From Sphingobium sp. JS3065 (GTDB lineage: Bacteria; Pseudomonadota; Alphaproteobacteria; Sphingomonadales; Sphingomonadaceae), in assembly GCF_026427355.1 (NCBI RefSeq), contig NZ_CP102664.1, forward strand, positions 1,240,001 through 1,304,000: 64,000 nt of DNA. Direction: 5' to 3'. The first letter of the stretch is position 1, and each line of letters begins with the position of its first letter. Below the pieces are notes generated by a model that saw nothing but the letters and a program-made list of their open reading frames with translations, ran no database searches and was not told the DNA's origin. Shown here in pieces: positions 28,237 to 37,673 of the stretch. Made by a program: the position numbers and the translations under genes.

Positions 28237-29568
28237 TCAACTTGCCCGCCGCTTGAGGAACCGCGCCAGCGCGGAATCCGACAGCCTTACTTCCATCAGC
28301 ATATCCCCGCCATCCGCCCGGCTGGCGATCACTTCACCATGTTCGTGCAGCCAGGCCGTCGCCGCGCCGTCGGCCAGCGGCACGCGCAACGCATGAACCT
28401 GCGCGCCCGAAGTCAGCCGCGCACTGATTGTCCGCTGGAGAGCGTCCACCCCCTCGCCCGTCAAGGCCGACAGGATCACGACGTCAGCCCGCCGCGCCGC
28501 CGCCTCCCGCGCCAGCGCCGCCGCTTCCTCGTCCAGCAGGTCCAGCTTGTTCCACGCCTCGATGATCGGCGGCGGCTCCTGGCCCTCGCCCGCTTCCAGC
28601 GCCCCTTCCCCAGCCACGCCCAATTCGCTGAGCACGTCGATGACGTCGTCGCGCTGGGCATCGCTGTCGGGATGGGCGATGTCGCGGACATGGACGATCA
28701 GATCGGCCGACAACACCTCTTCCAGGGTGGCGCGGAAGGCCGCGATCAACTGCGTCGGCAGGTCCGAAACAAAGCCCACCGTGTCCGACAATATGGCCTT
28801 GTCCAGCCCCGGCAGGGCGATCTGCCGCATGGTGGGGTCAAGCGTCGCGAACAGCAGATCCTCGGCCATGACGTCGGCGCCGGTCATCCGGTTGAACAGC
28901 GTCGACTTGCCCGCATTGGTATAGCCGACCAGCGCGATCACCGGCCAGGGCGCCCGCTGCCGCCGCGCCCTGTGTAGCCCACGGGTCTTCGTCACCTGGT
29001 CCAGTTCTCGGCGGATCTTCGCCATCCTGTCGCGGATCATCCGGCGGTCGGCCTCGATCTGCGTTTCGCCGGGGCCGCCCAGAAAACCGAAGCCGCCGCG
29101 CTGCCGCTCAAGGTGGGTCCAGCTACGCACCAGCCGCCCCGCCTGATAGTCGAGATGCGCCAGTTCGACCTGAAGCCGCCCCTCATTGGTCGCGGCCCGT
29201 TCCCCGAAAATCTCCAGGATCAATCCGGTCCGGTCGATCACCTTCATCTCGGTCGCCCTTTCCAGATTGCTTTGCTGCACGGGGCTGAGCGCATTGTCGA
29301 CGATGACCAGTTCGGCCTCTTCCATCCGGGCCAGCGTCGCGATCTGGTCAACCTGCCCGCTACCGAACAGGGTTGCCGGCTTGCGGTCGCGCACGCGGAA
29401 GGCCTGCGCCGCCCGCACATCGATGCCGATGGCGAGGGCAAGGCCCCGCGCCTCCTCCAGCCGGGCGTCGCTGTCGCGGCGCTCCGGACCATGGACGTCG
29501 GCGCGCACCACTATGGCGCGTGCGCCATGCGACACTTCGTCAGCGGAATCGCGGTTGAAAACAGCCAT
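28237..29568 (-). CDS. hflX: Ribosome-associated GTPase HflX
   Basis: This 443-residue GTPase has an N-terminal HflX domain with the glycine-rich GGFGFLGGPGETQIE linker, then the G domain: G1 GYTNAGKST (215-223), G3 DTVGFVSDLP, and G4 NKLD. HflX splits stalled or heat-damaged 70S ribosomes. It lies after hfq on the same strand, 65 bases on, the conserved alphaproteobacterial order. Start ATG 29568. Confidence 0.95.
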   Translation of the reverse strand: MAVFNRDSADEVSHGARAIVVRADVHGPERRDSDARLEEARGLALAIGIDVRAAQAFRVRDRKPATLFGSGQVDQIATLARMEEAELVIVDNALSPVQQSNLERATEMKVIDRTGLILEIFGERAATNEGRLQVELAHLDYQAGRLVRSWTHLERQRGGFGFLGGPGETQIEADRRMIRDRMAKIRRELDQVTKTRGLHRARRQRAPWPVIALVGYTNAGKSTLFNRMTGADVMAEDLLFATLDPTMRQIALPGLDKAILSDTVGFVSDLPTQLIAAFRATLEEVLSADLIVHVRDIAHPDSDAQRDDVIDVLSELGVAGEGALEAGEGQEPPPIIEAWNKLDLLDEEAAALAREAAARRADVVILSALTGEGVDALQRTISARLTSGAQVHALRVPLADGAATAWLHEHGEVIASRADGGDMLMEVRLSDSALARFLKRRAS

Positions 29569-29633
29569 GGGTTCTTAACGCTTCGGTCCCCCGTCCGCTT
29601 CATGGGAAGCGCGACGGGGAAAGGAAAAAGCGA

Positions 29634-30116
29634 TCAATCCCCGTCCTCGCCTTCGCCGGAGAGGTCGAGATTGTGCAACGGCTGGACCGTGGAGATGGCA
29701 TGCTTGTAGACAAGCTGGACCATGCCGTCCCGCTCCAGCAGCATGCAGAACAGGTCGAAGGCCGCGATTTCGCCCTGCAACATGACGCCGTTAACCAGGA
29801 ACATGGTGACGGGGCTGCCGGACTTGCGCACCGCGCTCAGGAAGATTTCCTGGAGCAGCTTCGACTTGCCGTTGCCATCGCTGGCCTTGCGCAGATCGGT
29901 CAGATCCATGGGTTGCGCGGGCATGACGGTCGAAATCGCATGTTTGTACACCAGTTGCGACTGGCCGTCCCGCCGCAGCAGTACGGAGAAATTGTCGAAC
30001 CAGGTGATGATGCCCTGCAATTTCACGCCCTTGACCAGGAACATGGTCACCGGCGTCTTGCTCTTGCGCAGGCTGTTCAGGAAAATATCTTGAAGGTTGT
30101 TCACTTTGTCGGCCAT
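29634..30116 (-). CDS. hfq: Tandem-domain RNA chaperone Hfq
   Basis: This 160-residue protein consists of two complete Hfq (Sm-like) domains, about residues 7-66 and 87-146, offset by exactly 80 residues and joined by a charged linker (67-86). Normal Hfq has one domain and forms a hexamer. Both copies keep the LQ near the start, the PVTMFLV strand, and the Sm2 motif YKHAIST (57-63 and 137-143). The rim basic patch is fuller in copy 1 (RKSK) than in copy 2 (RKSG). Three chains could build a pseudo-hexamer (inference). It binds sRNAs and mRNAs. Start ATG 30116 (MADKVNN); 30128 is an in-frame alternative. I recall two-domain Hfq being noted for Novosphingobium but cannot verify it here. Confidence 0.95.
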   Translation of the reverse strand: MADKVNNLQDIFLNSLRKSKTPVTMFLVKGVKLQGIITWFDNFSVLLRRDGQSQLVYKHAISTVMPAQPMDLTDLRKASDGNGKSKLLQEIFLSAVRKSGSPVTMFLVNGVMLQGEIAAFDLFCMLLERDGMVQLVYKHAISTVQPLHNLDLSGEGEDGD

Positions 30117-30271
30117 GGTCTTCACCATTCCTTTATTGGCGGGACGTTACCCGCTCTCGCACTCTTAAGCAGAGTGTCTTGCCTGCCCCCGCCTGTCGGG
30201 AGCAGGAGGAACCTACCGCAATTGCGAAGAGCCGTCCATGCCTTGAATGGGTAAAAGGCGCCCTTCCGCGA

Positions 30272-31645
30272 TCAGCCGTCCTTGCCGTCCGTAATGCCCA
30301 GCAGCTTCAACTTCCGGTGAAGCGCGGACCGTTCCATGCCGATGAAGGTGGCGGTGCGGGAAATATTGCCGGAAAAGCGCCTGATCTGGATGCGCAGATA
30401 TTCCCGCTCGAAGCTTTCCCGCGCCTCGCGCAGCGGCGCGCCCATGATGGCGGACTGGCCCATCCCCTCCGAACCGCCATTGCTGGTGAGTTCGGCGGGC
30501 AGCATGTCGAGTTCGATCCGGCCGATCCGCTCGCCCGGCGCCAGGATCATCGTGCGTTCGATGACGTTGCGCAATTGCCGGACATTGCCCGGCCATTCAT
30601 TGGCCTGCAACGCAGCCATGGCGTCGCTGGCGATTTCCGGCGATGGAACCCGGCGTTCCGCGGCGAAGCGGGCCAGATAATGTTCGACCAGCGGTGGAAT
30701 ATCGTCGCGCCGCTCGGCCAGAGGCGGGATCACGAGCGGCACCACGTTCAGGCGATAGAATAAATCCTCCCGGAACCGCCGCTCCTCGATCTCCGTCGCC
30801 AGGTTGAGCGCGGTCGAGGAAATGACGCGCACGTCGACCTTCACCTGCCGCTGCCCGCTCACGCGGGTAAAGCTCTGGTCGGTCAGCACGCGCAGGATTT
30901 TCGCCTGCGTCGTCAGCGGCATGTCGGCGATCTCATCCAGATAGAGCGTGCCGCCATGGGCCTGTTCCAGATAGCCGGGCCGCACCAGCCCGCTGGGATC
31001 TTCGACGCCGAACAATTCTTCCTCGACCCGATCCGGGTCCATGCGCGCCGCGGCGACGATGATGAAGGGCGCATCGGCGCGCCCGCTCCAGCTATGCAGC
31101 ATGCGCGCCGCGACTTCCTTGCCGACGCCCGCCGGGCCGGATATCAGCACGCGGCTGCCCGTGCCCGCCACCTTCTTGATGGTCGCCCGCACCGAATTGA
31201 TTGCCGCCGAAGTTCCGGTCAGCTCGTCATCCTGCCCGAAGCGGGCACGCAGCACCTGATTTTCCCGCCGCAGCCGTTCCGTCTCTGTCGCGCGCGACAC
31301 CAGATGGAGCAGACGATCCGCCTCGAACGGCTTTTCGATGAAGTCCGCGGCCCCCTTGCGAATGGCGGCGACGGCGGTGTCGATATTGCCATGGCCGGAA
31401 ATCATCAGCACCGGAATGCTCGCGTCCCGCCGCTTGATCTCGTCCAGCAGTTCCAGGCCGTCCAGCTTCGACCCCTGCAACCATACGTCCAGCAGCACCA
31501 GCGAAGGCCGCCGCGAATCCAGCGCCTCGATCGCGCTGTCGCTGTTGGCGGCGGTGCGGGTCGTGAAGCCCTCATCCTCCAGCACCCCCGCCACCAGATC
31601 GCGAATGTCCTCTTCGTCGTCGACTATCAGAATATCAAGCGCCAT
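30272..31645 (-). CDS. ntrX: NtrX response regulator (AAA+ domain without GAFTGA)
   Basis: This 457-residue regulator has a receiver domain with acidic pocket DDEED and phospho-Asp53 (LLDVW), an AAA+ domain with Walker A SGPAGVGKE and Walker B GTLYLDEIADM, and a C-terminal Fis-like helix-turn-helix (NISRTATFIGMERSALHRKL). Between ELFG and the next conserved EQAHGG block the sequence is VEDPSGLVRPGYL: the GAFTGA loop needed to touch sigma-54 is missing. So it should act as a DNA-binding regulator without sigma-54 activation. It pairs with NtrY, whose gene overlaps it by 11 bases. Confidence 0.93.
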   Translation of the reverse strand: MALDILIVDDEEDIRDLVAGVLEDEGFTTRTAANSDSAIEALDSRRPSLVLLDVWLQGSKLDGLELLDEIKRRDASIPVLMISGHGNIDTAVAAIRKGAADFIEKPFEADRLLHLVSRATETERLRRENQVLRARFGQDDELTGTSAAINSVRATIKKVAGTGSRVLISGPAGVGKEVAARMLHSWSGRADAPFIIVAAARMDPDRVEEELFGVEDPSGLVRPGYLEQAHGGTLYLDEIADMPLTTQAKILRVLTDQSFTRVSGQRQVKVDVRVISSTALNLATEIEERRFREDLFYRLNVVPLVIPPLAERRDDIPPLVEHYLARFAAERRVPSPEIASDAMAALQANEWPGNVRQLRNVIERTMILAPGERIGRIELDMLPAELTSNGGSEGMGQSAIMGAPLREARESFEREYLRIQIRRFSGNISRTATFIGMERSALHRKLKLLGITDGKDG

Positions 31646-33899
31646 TGGCCGTCACTTTTCCAGGAGTTTTCCCATGGGGCAAGGCGATCACCTGGCCCTC
31701 TTCCAATTTTTCCAGCGCCGCGATGGGGAAGCGCAAAGTCACCCGCGCCCCTCCCCCCTCGGCATCGTCGAAGCGGATTTCGCCCATATGTTCCTCGACA
31801 ATCTTCTTCACGATGGCGAGGCCCAGGCCCGTGCCCTTGGTCCGCGTGGTCATATAGGGTTCCAATATGCGCTCGCGCTCCGGGGGCAGGCCGATGCCGT
31901 CGTCCCGCACCTCGATCAGCAGATTGCCCTCGTCATGTCCCATCGTCATGCAAACATGGCCGCGGCATTGGCCGTCATCGGCGGCGGGCTTTGGCTCTAT
32001 CGCCTCCACCGCATTCTTGACGATGTTGGTGAGCGCCTGCCCCAATTGCCGCCGGTCGCAGACCATTTCCACATCGGCGTCGACGGAATGATATTCGAAC
32101 CGGATGTCCTGGTGCGCGACCTCGTGCAGGAACAGCGCGTGCCGGGCGATGTCGTCCACCCGCTCCCGCCGGAACACCGGCTTGGGCATGCGGGCGAAGG
32201 AGGAGAATTCGTCCACGATCCGGCGCAGGTCGCCGACCTGCCGGACGATAGTGCCGGTCAGGCGGGTGAAGGTCGCCTTGTCGCTCGTCACTTCCCCGGC
32301 ATAGCGGCGCTGCAACCGCTCGGCGGCGAGTTGGATGGGGGTCAGCGGGTTCTTGATTTCGTGCGCGATCCGCCGCGCAACATCGGACCAGGCGGCGCGG
32401 CGCTGGTCCGAAAGCTGCTGGGTGATATCGTCGAAGGTCAGGATGTGGCGCGAAGCGTCCTCCGACACCTTGACCGCCAGCGTGCGCACATCGCCATGGG
32501 TGCGGATCTGCACGATCCCCGCATCCTCCTCCGACGCGATCAGCGCTGCCAGTTCCTGCGACACGTCGGTCAGCGGCCGACCGACCGGATCGTCGCCCTC
32601 CCGCACCAATATGTCCGCCGCCGAACTGTTAAGCAACAGGATGATGCCGTCCCGGTCGACCGACAGCACACCCGCCGACACGCCCGACAGGATCGCCTCG
32701 ATAAAGGCGCGGCGCTCGTCAAGCTGGCTGTTCGCCGCCACCAAAGCGCCCGTCTGCGCCTCCAGCCGCTGGGTCATCCGGTTGAAGGCGGACGCCAATG
32801 TGCCGATCTCGTCCCGCGCCTGCGGACTCGTTACACGCGCCGACAGGTCGCCAGCGGTGATCCGTCGCGCCGCCATCACCAGTTCGTTCACCGGGCGCAC
32901 CATCCAGTCGGCCACTTTCAGCGCGATATAGACCGCCACGCCCACCAGCAACAGCGATCCCACGAACAGCATGATGTTGAAGCGCAACTGCAAGGCGCGG
33001 GATTGTGCGGCAAAAATGTCGTAATCCGACAACACCTTCTGCGCCCGCTCGACATTGCTGAACGCCGTCGAACCGGAATCGCGGGTGGCGTAGAGATAGA
33101 TTTTCGCGTTGGGATAAAGCAGCGTCACCGCCTCGATCTGGTTCGGCTTGGCGGCGACGACGACATCCTCGCCCGACGCCAGCCGCCTGACCACATCGGG
33201 CGTCAGCATTTCCGAAGCGGGGCGGCTTTCCGGATCGACCGTCGCCGCCGTGCGCGCCACGCCGTCCTTGCCGATCTCTATGATCGCGGACCGGTTCAGC
33301 TTCCGCGTCACGACCTGGTAGATATAGCCTTCCGCAAAGCGCGGGCTGGAGACGTTGGACTGGCCCAGATAGTCGCGCAGGTCGCTCGCCATGGTGACGG
33401 TTTCGTCGCGGACGTCGCGCAGATTCTGCTCATAATAGCCCCGCGCCAGGTCGCTCGCATTTTGCAGCATGCCCCGCGCACTGTCGGAAAACCAGAATTG
33501 CACGCCATATTGGAACAGCAGCGATGCGAAGATCACGACCAGCAGCATCGGCACGCTGGCGACGATGGAGAAGATCGCCACCAGCCGGACGTGCAACTGC
33601 CCGTCGCTGCCGATGGCCGATTGCGCGGCGCGCCGCTTCGCCACCCGCCGCCCCAGCAGCACCAGCAGCGCGATCGCGGGCACCAGATTGGCGACCAGCA
33701 GCAACGCCACGATCGGCGGCGTCAGCAATGTGTAGCTTTGCCCCTGCCCAGACAGCAGGAAATAAGTGATCCCCGCCATACCCAGGAACAGGACAAGGGT
33801 CACCGCCTCCACCACCGTGGCAAGGCGGCGGCGCAGAAAAAGGGGGAAATATCTTTTCCACGCCCGGCCCCGTGTGGGGAGAGTCACTGCGCCTTCCAT
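31635..33899 (-). CDS. ntrY: NtrY membrane sensor histidine kinase
   Basis: This 754-residue inner-membrane kinase has three hydrophobic segments near the N terminus (about 27-48, 58-82, 106-130), a periplasmic sensor region, a fourth near 305-325, a HAMP domain (WMVRPVNELVMAARRI), a PAS region (ILLLNSSAADILV), the H-box [14 protein letters not shown] with the phospho-His, and an HATPase domain (N box, DDGIGLPPE, GTGLGLAIVKK). It phosphorylates NtrX and links redox or nitrogen signals to gene control in alphaproteobacteria. It overlaps ntrX by 11 bases and follows ntrC after 97 bases. Confidence 0.93.
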   Translation of the reverse strand: MEGAVTLPTRGRAWKRYFPLFLRRRLATVVEAVTLVLFLGMAGITYFLLSGQGQSYTLLTPPIVALLLVANLVPAIALLVLLGRRVAKRRAAQSAIGSDGQLHVRLVAIFSIVASVPMLLVVIFASLLFQYGVQFWFSDSARGMLQNASDLARGYYEQNLRDVRDETVTMASDLRDYLGQSNVSSPRFAEGYIYQVVTRKLNRSAIIEIGKDGVARTAATVDPESRPASEMLTPDVVRRLASGEDVVVAAKPNQIEAVTLLYPNAKIYLYATRDSGSTAFSNVERAQKVLSDYDIFAAQSRALQLRFNIMLFVGSLLLVGVAVYIALKVADWMVRPVNELVMAARRITAGDLSARVTSPQARDEIGTLASAFNRMTQRLEAQTGALVAANSQLDERRAFIEAILSGVSAGVLSVDRDGIILLLNSSAADILVREGDDPVGRPLTDVSQELAALIASEEDAGIVQIRTHGDVRTLAVKVSEDASRHILTFDDITQQLSDQRRAAWSDVARRIAHEIKNPLTPIQLAAERLQRRYAGEVTSDKATFTRLTGTIVRQVGDLRRIVDEFSSFARMPKPVFRRERVDDIARHALFLHEVAHQDIRFEYHSVDADVEMVCDRRQLGQALTNIVKNAVEAIEPKPAADDGQCRGHVCMTMGHDEGNLLIEVRDDGIGLPPERERILEPYMTTRTKGTGLGLAIVKKIVEEHMGEIRFDDAEGGGARVTLRFPIAALEKLEEGQVIALPHGKTPGKVTANGA

Positions 33900-33996
33900 A
33901 GTGGCTTGGTTACAACATTAATGTGCCCGATCAAACACAGTAATTGCCTCGTATCGGGCTTCCGGTCGAAAAGGAATTTCGGTTCGTCGCCGCCGT

Positions 33997-35445
33997 TCAA
34001 TCGCCGATCCGAAGCTGCAAGGGGTCCAGGCCATAATCGGTCAGCTTCTTGCGCAGCGTGTTCCGGTTGATGCCCAGCAGCCCCGCGGCGCGAATCTGGT
34101 TTCCGTCCACGCTCGCCAGCGTTTCCTGGAACAATATGGGTTCGACCACGGCCAGCAGGTCATCATGCAGATTGCGGTTCGGCTGGCTGAGACCGATGCC
34201 CAATTGCCGCTTCGCCCATTCGCGCACCGCCTGGCCCAGCAAATTACCGGGCGCGGCATGATCGGCGGGCACGGCGTCCAGCGGCAAGCTGTTGCGCAGC
34301 ATGTCCGCGTTGATCACATTCTCCCGGCTCAGCACCGCCAGCCGCTGCATCATATTCTGCAATTCGCGCACATTGCCGGGCCAATGATAGGCCATCAGCA
34401 ATTGCGCGGCATCCTCCGACAGCGATTTGCGCGGCAACCCGTCCTGCGCCGCCCGGTCCAGAAAATGGCGGGCCAGCAGGATCACATCCTCGCGCCGCTC
34501 GCGCAGCGCGGGAAGCGCGACGGGCACCACGTTCAACCGGTAGTAAAGATCCTGGCGGAACCGGTTTTCCTCGATCAGCGTCGGCAGATCCTTGTTGGTC
34601 GCCGCGATGATGCGGACATCGACCTTCACCGGTTTCGATCCGCCGACTGTCGTCACCTCGCCGGACTGCAGGACCCGCAGCAGCCGGGTCTGGGCCTCCA
34701 GCGGCATGTCGCCGATCTCGTCCAGGAACAGGGTGCCGCCCTGCGCCTGCTCGAACTTGCCGGCGGTGCGGGCATGGGCGCCGGTGAAGGCGCCCTTTTC
34801 ATATCCGAACAGTTCCGCCTCGATCAATTCACGCGGGATGGCGGCCATGTTGATCGGCACGAAGGGCTTTGTCCGCCGCTGGCCCAGGCTGTGGATCGCC
34901 TCCGCCACCAGTTCCTTGCCCGTCCCGGATTCGCCCAGCACCAATATGCTGAGGTCGTTCGAAAGCACGCGGGCGATGGTCCGATAGACCTCCTGCATCG
35001 CGGGGGATCGCCCGACCAGCGGCAGGCCGTCATGTGGCAGTCCCGCGTCGGACGCTTCCTCGTCAGCGCCCTTCCCTGCCCCGATCGCGTCGGACACGGC
35101 CCGCGTCAGTTCGTTGAGGTCGAAGGGCTTGGGCAGATATTCGAACGCGCCCTTTTCCGTGGCGCGGATGGCCGTGTTCAGCGTGTTCTGCGCCGACAGG
35201 ATGATGATGCTCAGCGCTGGCCGACGTTCCAGAATCTCCGATACGCCGTCCAGACCGTCGCCATCCGGCAGCATGACGTCGGTGATCAGCACATCGGGCG
35301 AAAAGCTATCGAGCAGCGCGCTACGCTCCCGGATGGAGGCCGCCGTCTTCACCCTGTATCCCTGCCGCCGCAATGCTTCGCCGACGACCACGCAGATCGC
35401 CGGATCGTCATCCACCACCAAAATCGCGCCAGACGCCGCCATCAT
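33997..35445 (-). CDS. ntrC: NtrC nitrogen regulator, sigma-54 activator
   Basis: This 482-residue enhancer-binding protein has a receiver domain with phospho-Asp56 (LITDVMLPDGDG), an AAA+ domain with GESGTGKE, the intact sigma-54 loop GAFTGA (in ELFGYEKGAFTGAHART), Walker B GTLFLDEIGDMP, and a C-terminal Fis helix-turn-helix (NQIRAAGLLGINRNTLRKKL). It activates nitrogen-scavenging promoters when NtrB phosphorylates it. It is a likely controller of the nitrate-type transporter at 47-51.8 kb (inference). Start ATG 35445 overlaps the ntrB stop (ATGA). Confidence 0.95.
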   Translation of the reverse strand: MMAASGAILVVDDDPAICVVVGEALRRQGYRVKTAASIRERSALLDSFSPDVLITDVMLPDGDGLDGVSEILERRPALSIIILSAQNTLNTAIRATEKGAFEYLPKPFDLNELTRAVSDAIGAGKGADEEASDAGLPHDGLPLVGRSPAMQEVYRTIARVLSNDLSILVLGESGTGKELVAEAIHSLGQRRTKPFVPINMAAIPRELIEAELFGYEKGAFTGAHARTAGKFEQAQGGTLFLDEIGDMPLEAQTRLLRVLQSGEVTTVGGSKPVKVDVRIIAATNKDLPTLIEENRFRQDLYYRLNVVPVALPALRERREDVILLARHFLDRAAQDGLPRKSLSEDAAQLLMAYHWPGNVRELQNMMQRLAVLSRENVINADMLRNSLPLDAVPADHAAPGNLLGQAVREWAKRQLGIGLSQPNRNLHDDLLAVVEPILFQETLASVDGNQIRAAGLLGINRNTLRKKLTDYGLDPLQLRIGD

Positions 35446-36551
35446 CCCATTCCCATCGGCAGCAGGATGCGGAAGGTCGATTCCCCCGCTTCCCTGTCGC
35501 GCGAATATTGCACGAACCCGTTCATGTCCCGCACCAGCTTGTCCACCAGCGCCAGCCCCAGCCCCGTTCCGTCCCGCCTTCCGGTTATGAAGGGGTTGAA
35601 CAGATGGTCCAGAATATGTTCCGGCACGCCCGGCCCGTTGTCGACCACCAATATCTCGATGGGGAGCACGGCGCTGCCCTTGCCCTTCCCGACCACGACG
35701 GACACGCCGTGACGAAAGGCCGTTTCGACACGTATCTTCGGCTTGGCCGTATGCTCCAGCGCCTCGGCGGCGTTTTTGAGCAGGTTGATCATCACCTGCA
35801 CCAGCGCATCCTCATTGATGTTGGCGAATGGCAGCGACGGGTCGTAGCTTTTTATGATACGGATATTTTTCGCAAAACCCGCGGCGGCGATGTTCGCCGC
35901 CCGGTCGATCAGCGGATAGATGTTCCCGCTCCCGCATTCCAGCGTCCGGTCGGTGGTGAAATCCTGCATCCGGTCGATTAGCGCGGCGATGCGGTCCACT
36001 TCGTTGCAGATGAGCTGCGTCAGCGCCGCGTCCCGCCCGCCATTGCCCGATTCCAGCAATTGCGCCGCGCCCCTTATGCCCGACAGGGGATTCTTGATCT
36101 CATGCGCCAGGATCGCGGCCGCCCCCATGGCCGAACGCGCCCCGCCCGCAGTGCCCCGATGGCCGATCTTGCGCGCCTGGCTCTGGCTATGGATCGACAC
36201 CACGCGCCAGCCTTCATGATCGACGATGGGGGCGATCATCAGGTCGACCTCCATCTCCGCCGTCCGCCCGGCATGCAGGCGGACGTCATAGGCCGCGATC
36301 GGCTTGTTGCTGTGCCATATATCGAAGCGCGCCCCCATTTCCGCCATGCGGATGGTGCGCGCTATGTCGCTGCCGACGATGGCCGAACGCGCCATGTTGA
36401 GCAGCGTTTCGGCCCGAACATTGGCGTCGGCGATGCTGTTGTCCGGCCGCACCACCAGGGTCGCGACCGGCAACGCCGTCATCAGTTCGGAAAGCGCCGG
36501 TCCATCCTGCTGCGATCGGATCGAGGAGATGGTCGTCATGGCCGCCGTCAT
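35442..36551 (-). CDS. ntrB: NtrB soluble nitrogen sensor kinase
   Basis: This 369-residue cytoplasmic kinase/phosphatase partners with NtrC. It has an N-terminal PAS domain (about residues 25-125), the H-box [16 protein letters not shown] box [10 protein letters not shown], and G boxes DNGPGVPE and [12 protein letters not shown]. There are no membrane segments. In known systems PII protein binding switches it from kinase to phosphatase. It is coupled to dusB upstream and ntrC downstream by four-base overlaps, so the three genes are very likely cotranscribed. Confidence 0.94.
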   Translation of the reverse strand: MTAAMTTISSIRSQQDGPALSELMTALPVATLVVRPDNSIADANVRAETLLNMARSAIVGSDIARTIRMAEMGARFDIWHSNKPIAAYDVRLHAGRTAEMEVDLMIAPIVDHEGWRVVSIHSQSQARKIGHRGTAGGARSAMGAAAILAHEIKNPLSGIRGAAQLLESGNGGRDAALTQLICNEVDRIAALIDRMQDFTTDRTLECGSGNIYPLIDRAANIAAAGFAKNIRIIKSYDPSLPFANINEDALVQVMINLLKNAAEALEHTAKPKIRVETAFRHGVSVVVGKGKGSAVLPIEILVVDNGPGVPEHILDHLFNPFITGRRDGTGLGLALVDKLVRDMNGFVQYSRDREAGESTFRILLPMGMG

Positions 36552-37567
36552 GCAGCCTTGCGCGTCTCGACCGGTCCTTCGTCGGCGATCAGCGGTTCGT
36601 AGAAACGCGCCAGCATGTCCAGCACGACATCGCCATCCGGCTCCTGGTTCACGGCGTTGCGGAATTCGGCCGAACCGGTCAGCCCCTTGGTGTACCAGCC
36701 GATATGCTTGCGGGCCATGTTGACGCCGGTATGCTTGTCATAATGATCCAGCATCGCGCGATAATGTTCGGTAATCACCCGATATTGCTCTTCCAGCGAA
36801 GGATCGGCCAGCCGCTCTCCGGTGCGGAACCAGTGCATCACCTGCCCGATCAGCCAGGGCCGCCCATAGGCGCCCCGCCCGATCATCACGCCATCCGCGC
36901 CGCTCTGTTCCAGCGCCGATTCCGCATCGTCGATGGAGCAGATGTCGCCATTGACGATCACCGGCAGCGACACGGCCTCCTTCACGCTCCGGACAAAGGC
37001 CCAGTCCGCCGACCCCTTGTACATCTGGCAACGGGTGCGACCATGGACCGTGATCAGCTTCGCGCCCAGATCCTCCGCGATCCGGGCGAGTTCGGGCGCG
37101 TTCAGGCTGGCATGGTCCCATCCCATGCGCATCTTGACGGTGACGGGCACGTCGACGGCCTTCACCGTCGCCTCGATCAGCGAAGCTGCCAGCGGCAGGT
37201 CGCGCATCAGCGCGCTGCCCGCATCGCCGTTGACGACCTTCTTCACCGGACAGCCCATGTTGATGTCGATGATGGCCGCGCCCCGATCCGCATTAAGCTT
37301 CGCCGCCTCCGCCATTTCGGTGGGCGAGCAACCGGCCAACTGCATCGAAACCGGCTCCTCCAGCGGATGCCAGGCGGCCTTCTGCAACGACTGGCGCGTC
37401 TCGCGAATCATCGCCGCCGTCGCGATCATCTCCGTCACGTTGAGGCCTGAGCCATAGCGCCGCACCAGCGTGCGGAACGGCATGTCCGTCACGCCCGTCA
37501 TCGGGGCCAGCACGACCGGCATGTCAATCGTCACCGGGCCAATGGAAATCGGGGAAAGCGTTCGCAT
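36548..37567 (-). CDS. dusB: tRNA-dihydrouridine synthase (DusB/NifR3 type)
   Basis: This 339-residue flavoprotein reduces uridines in the tRNA D-loop. It has the FMN-binding barrel start [12 protein letters not shown], the catalytic cysteine in [24 protein letters not shown] and [11 protein letters not shown] plus GRGAYGRPW for phosphate binding. Old alphaproteobacterial literature calls this gene nifR3 because it heads the ntrBC operon, as here. Start ATG 37567 ([11 protein letters not shown]); the 264 bases of open frame upstream lack homology-like sequence and overlap the divergent ispDF gene. The 106-base gap to ispDF must hold both promoters. Confidence 0.94.
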   Translation of the reverse strand: MRTLSPISIGPVTIDMPVVLAPMTGVTDMPFRTLVRRYGSGLNVTEMIATAAMIRETRQSLQKAAWHPLEEPVSMQLAGCSPTEMAEAAKLNADRGAAIIDINMGCPVKKVVNGDAGSALMRDLPLAASLIEATVKAVDVPVTVKMRMGWDHASLNAPELARIAEDLGAKLITVHGRTRCQMYKGSADWAFVRSVKEAVSLPVIVNGDICSIDDAESALEQSGADGVMIGRGAYGRPWLIGQVMHWFRTGERLADPSLEEQYRVITEHYRAMLDHYDKHTGVNMARKHIGWYTKGLTGSAEFRNAVNQEPDGDVVLDMLARFYEPLIADEGPVETRKAA

Positions 37568-37673
37568 CAAACCATCACTGCCTAAAAAACAGGCAGCCCT
37601 TAGCCGAAATCCGCCGCAACGGCAAGCAAGCCAGGTCTGGCGGTCCTCTCCATGCTGCGATACAGGCGGCGGC

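Noticed and set aside
31338..34070. A 910-codon open frame on the plus strand
   Set aside because: It is antisense to ntrX and ntrY, both full of recognisable motifs; the translation is His/Arg/Gln-rich and motif-free.
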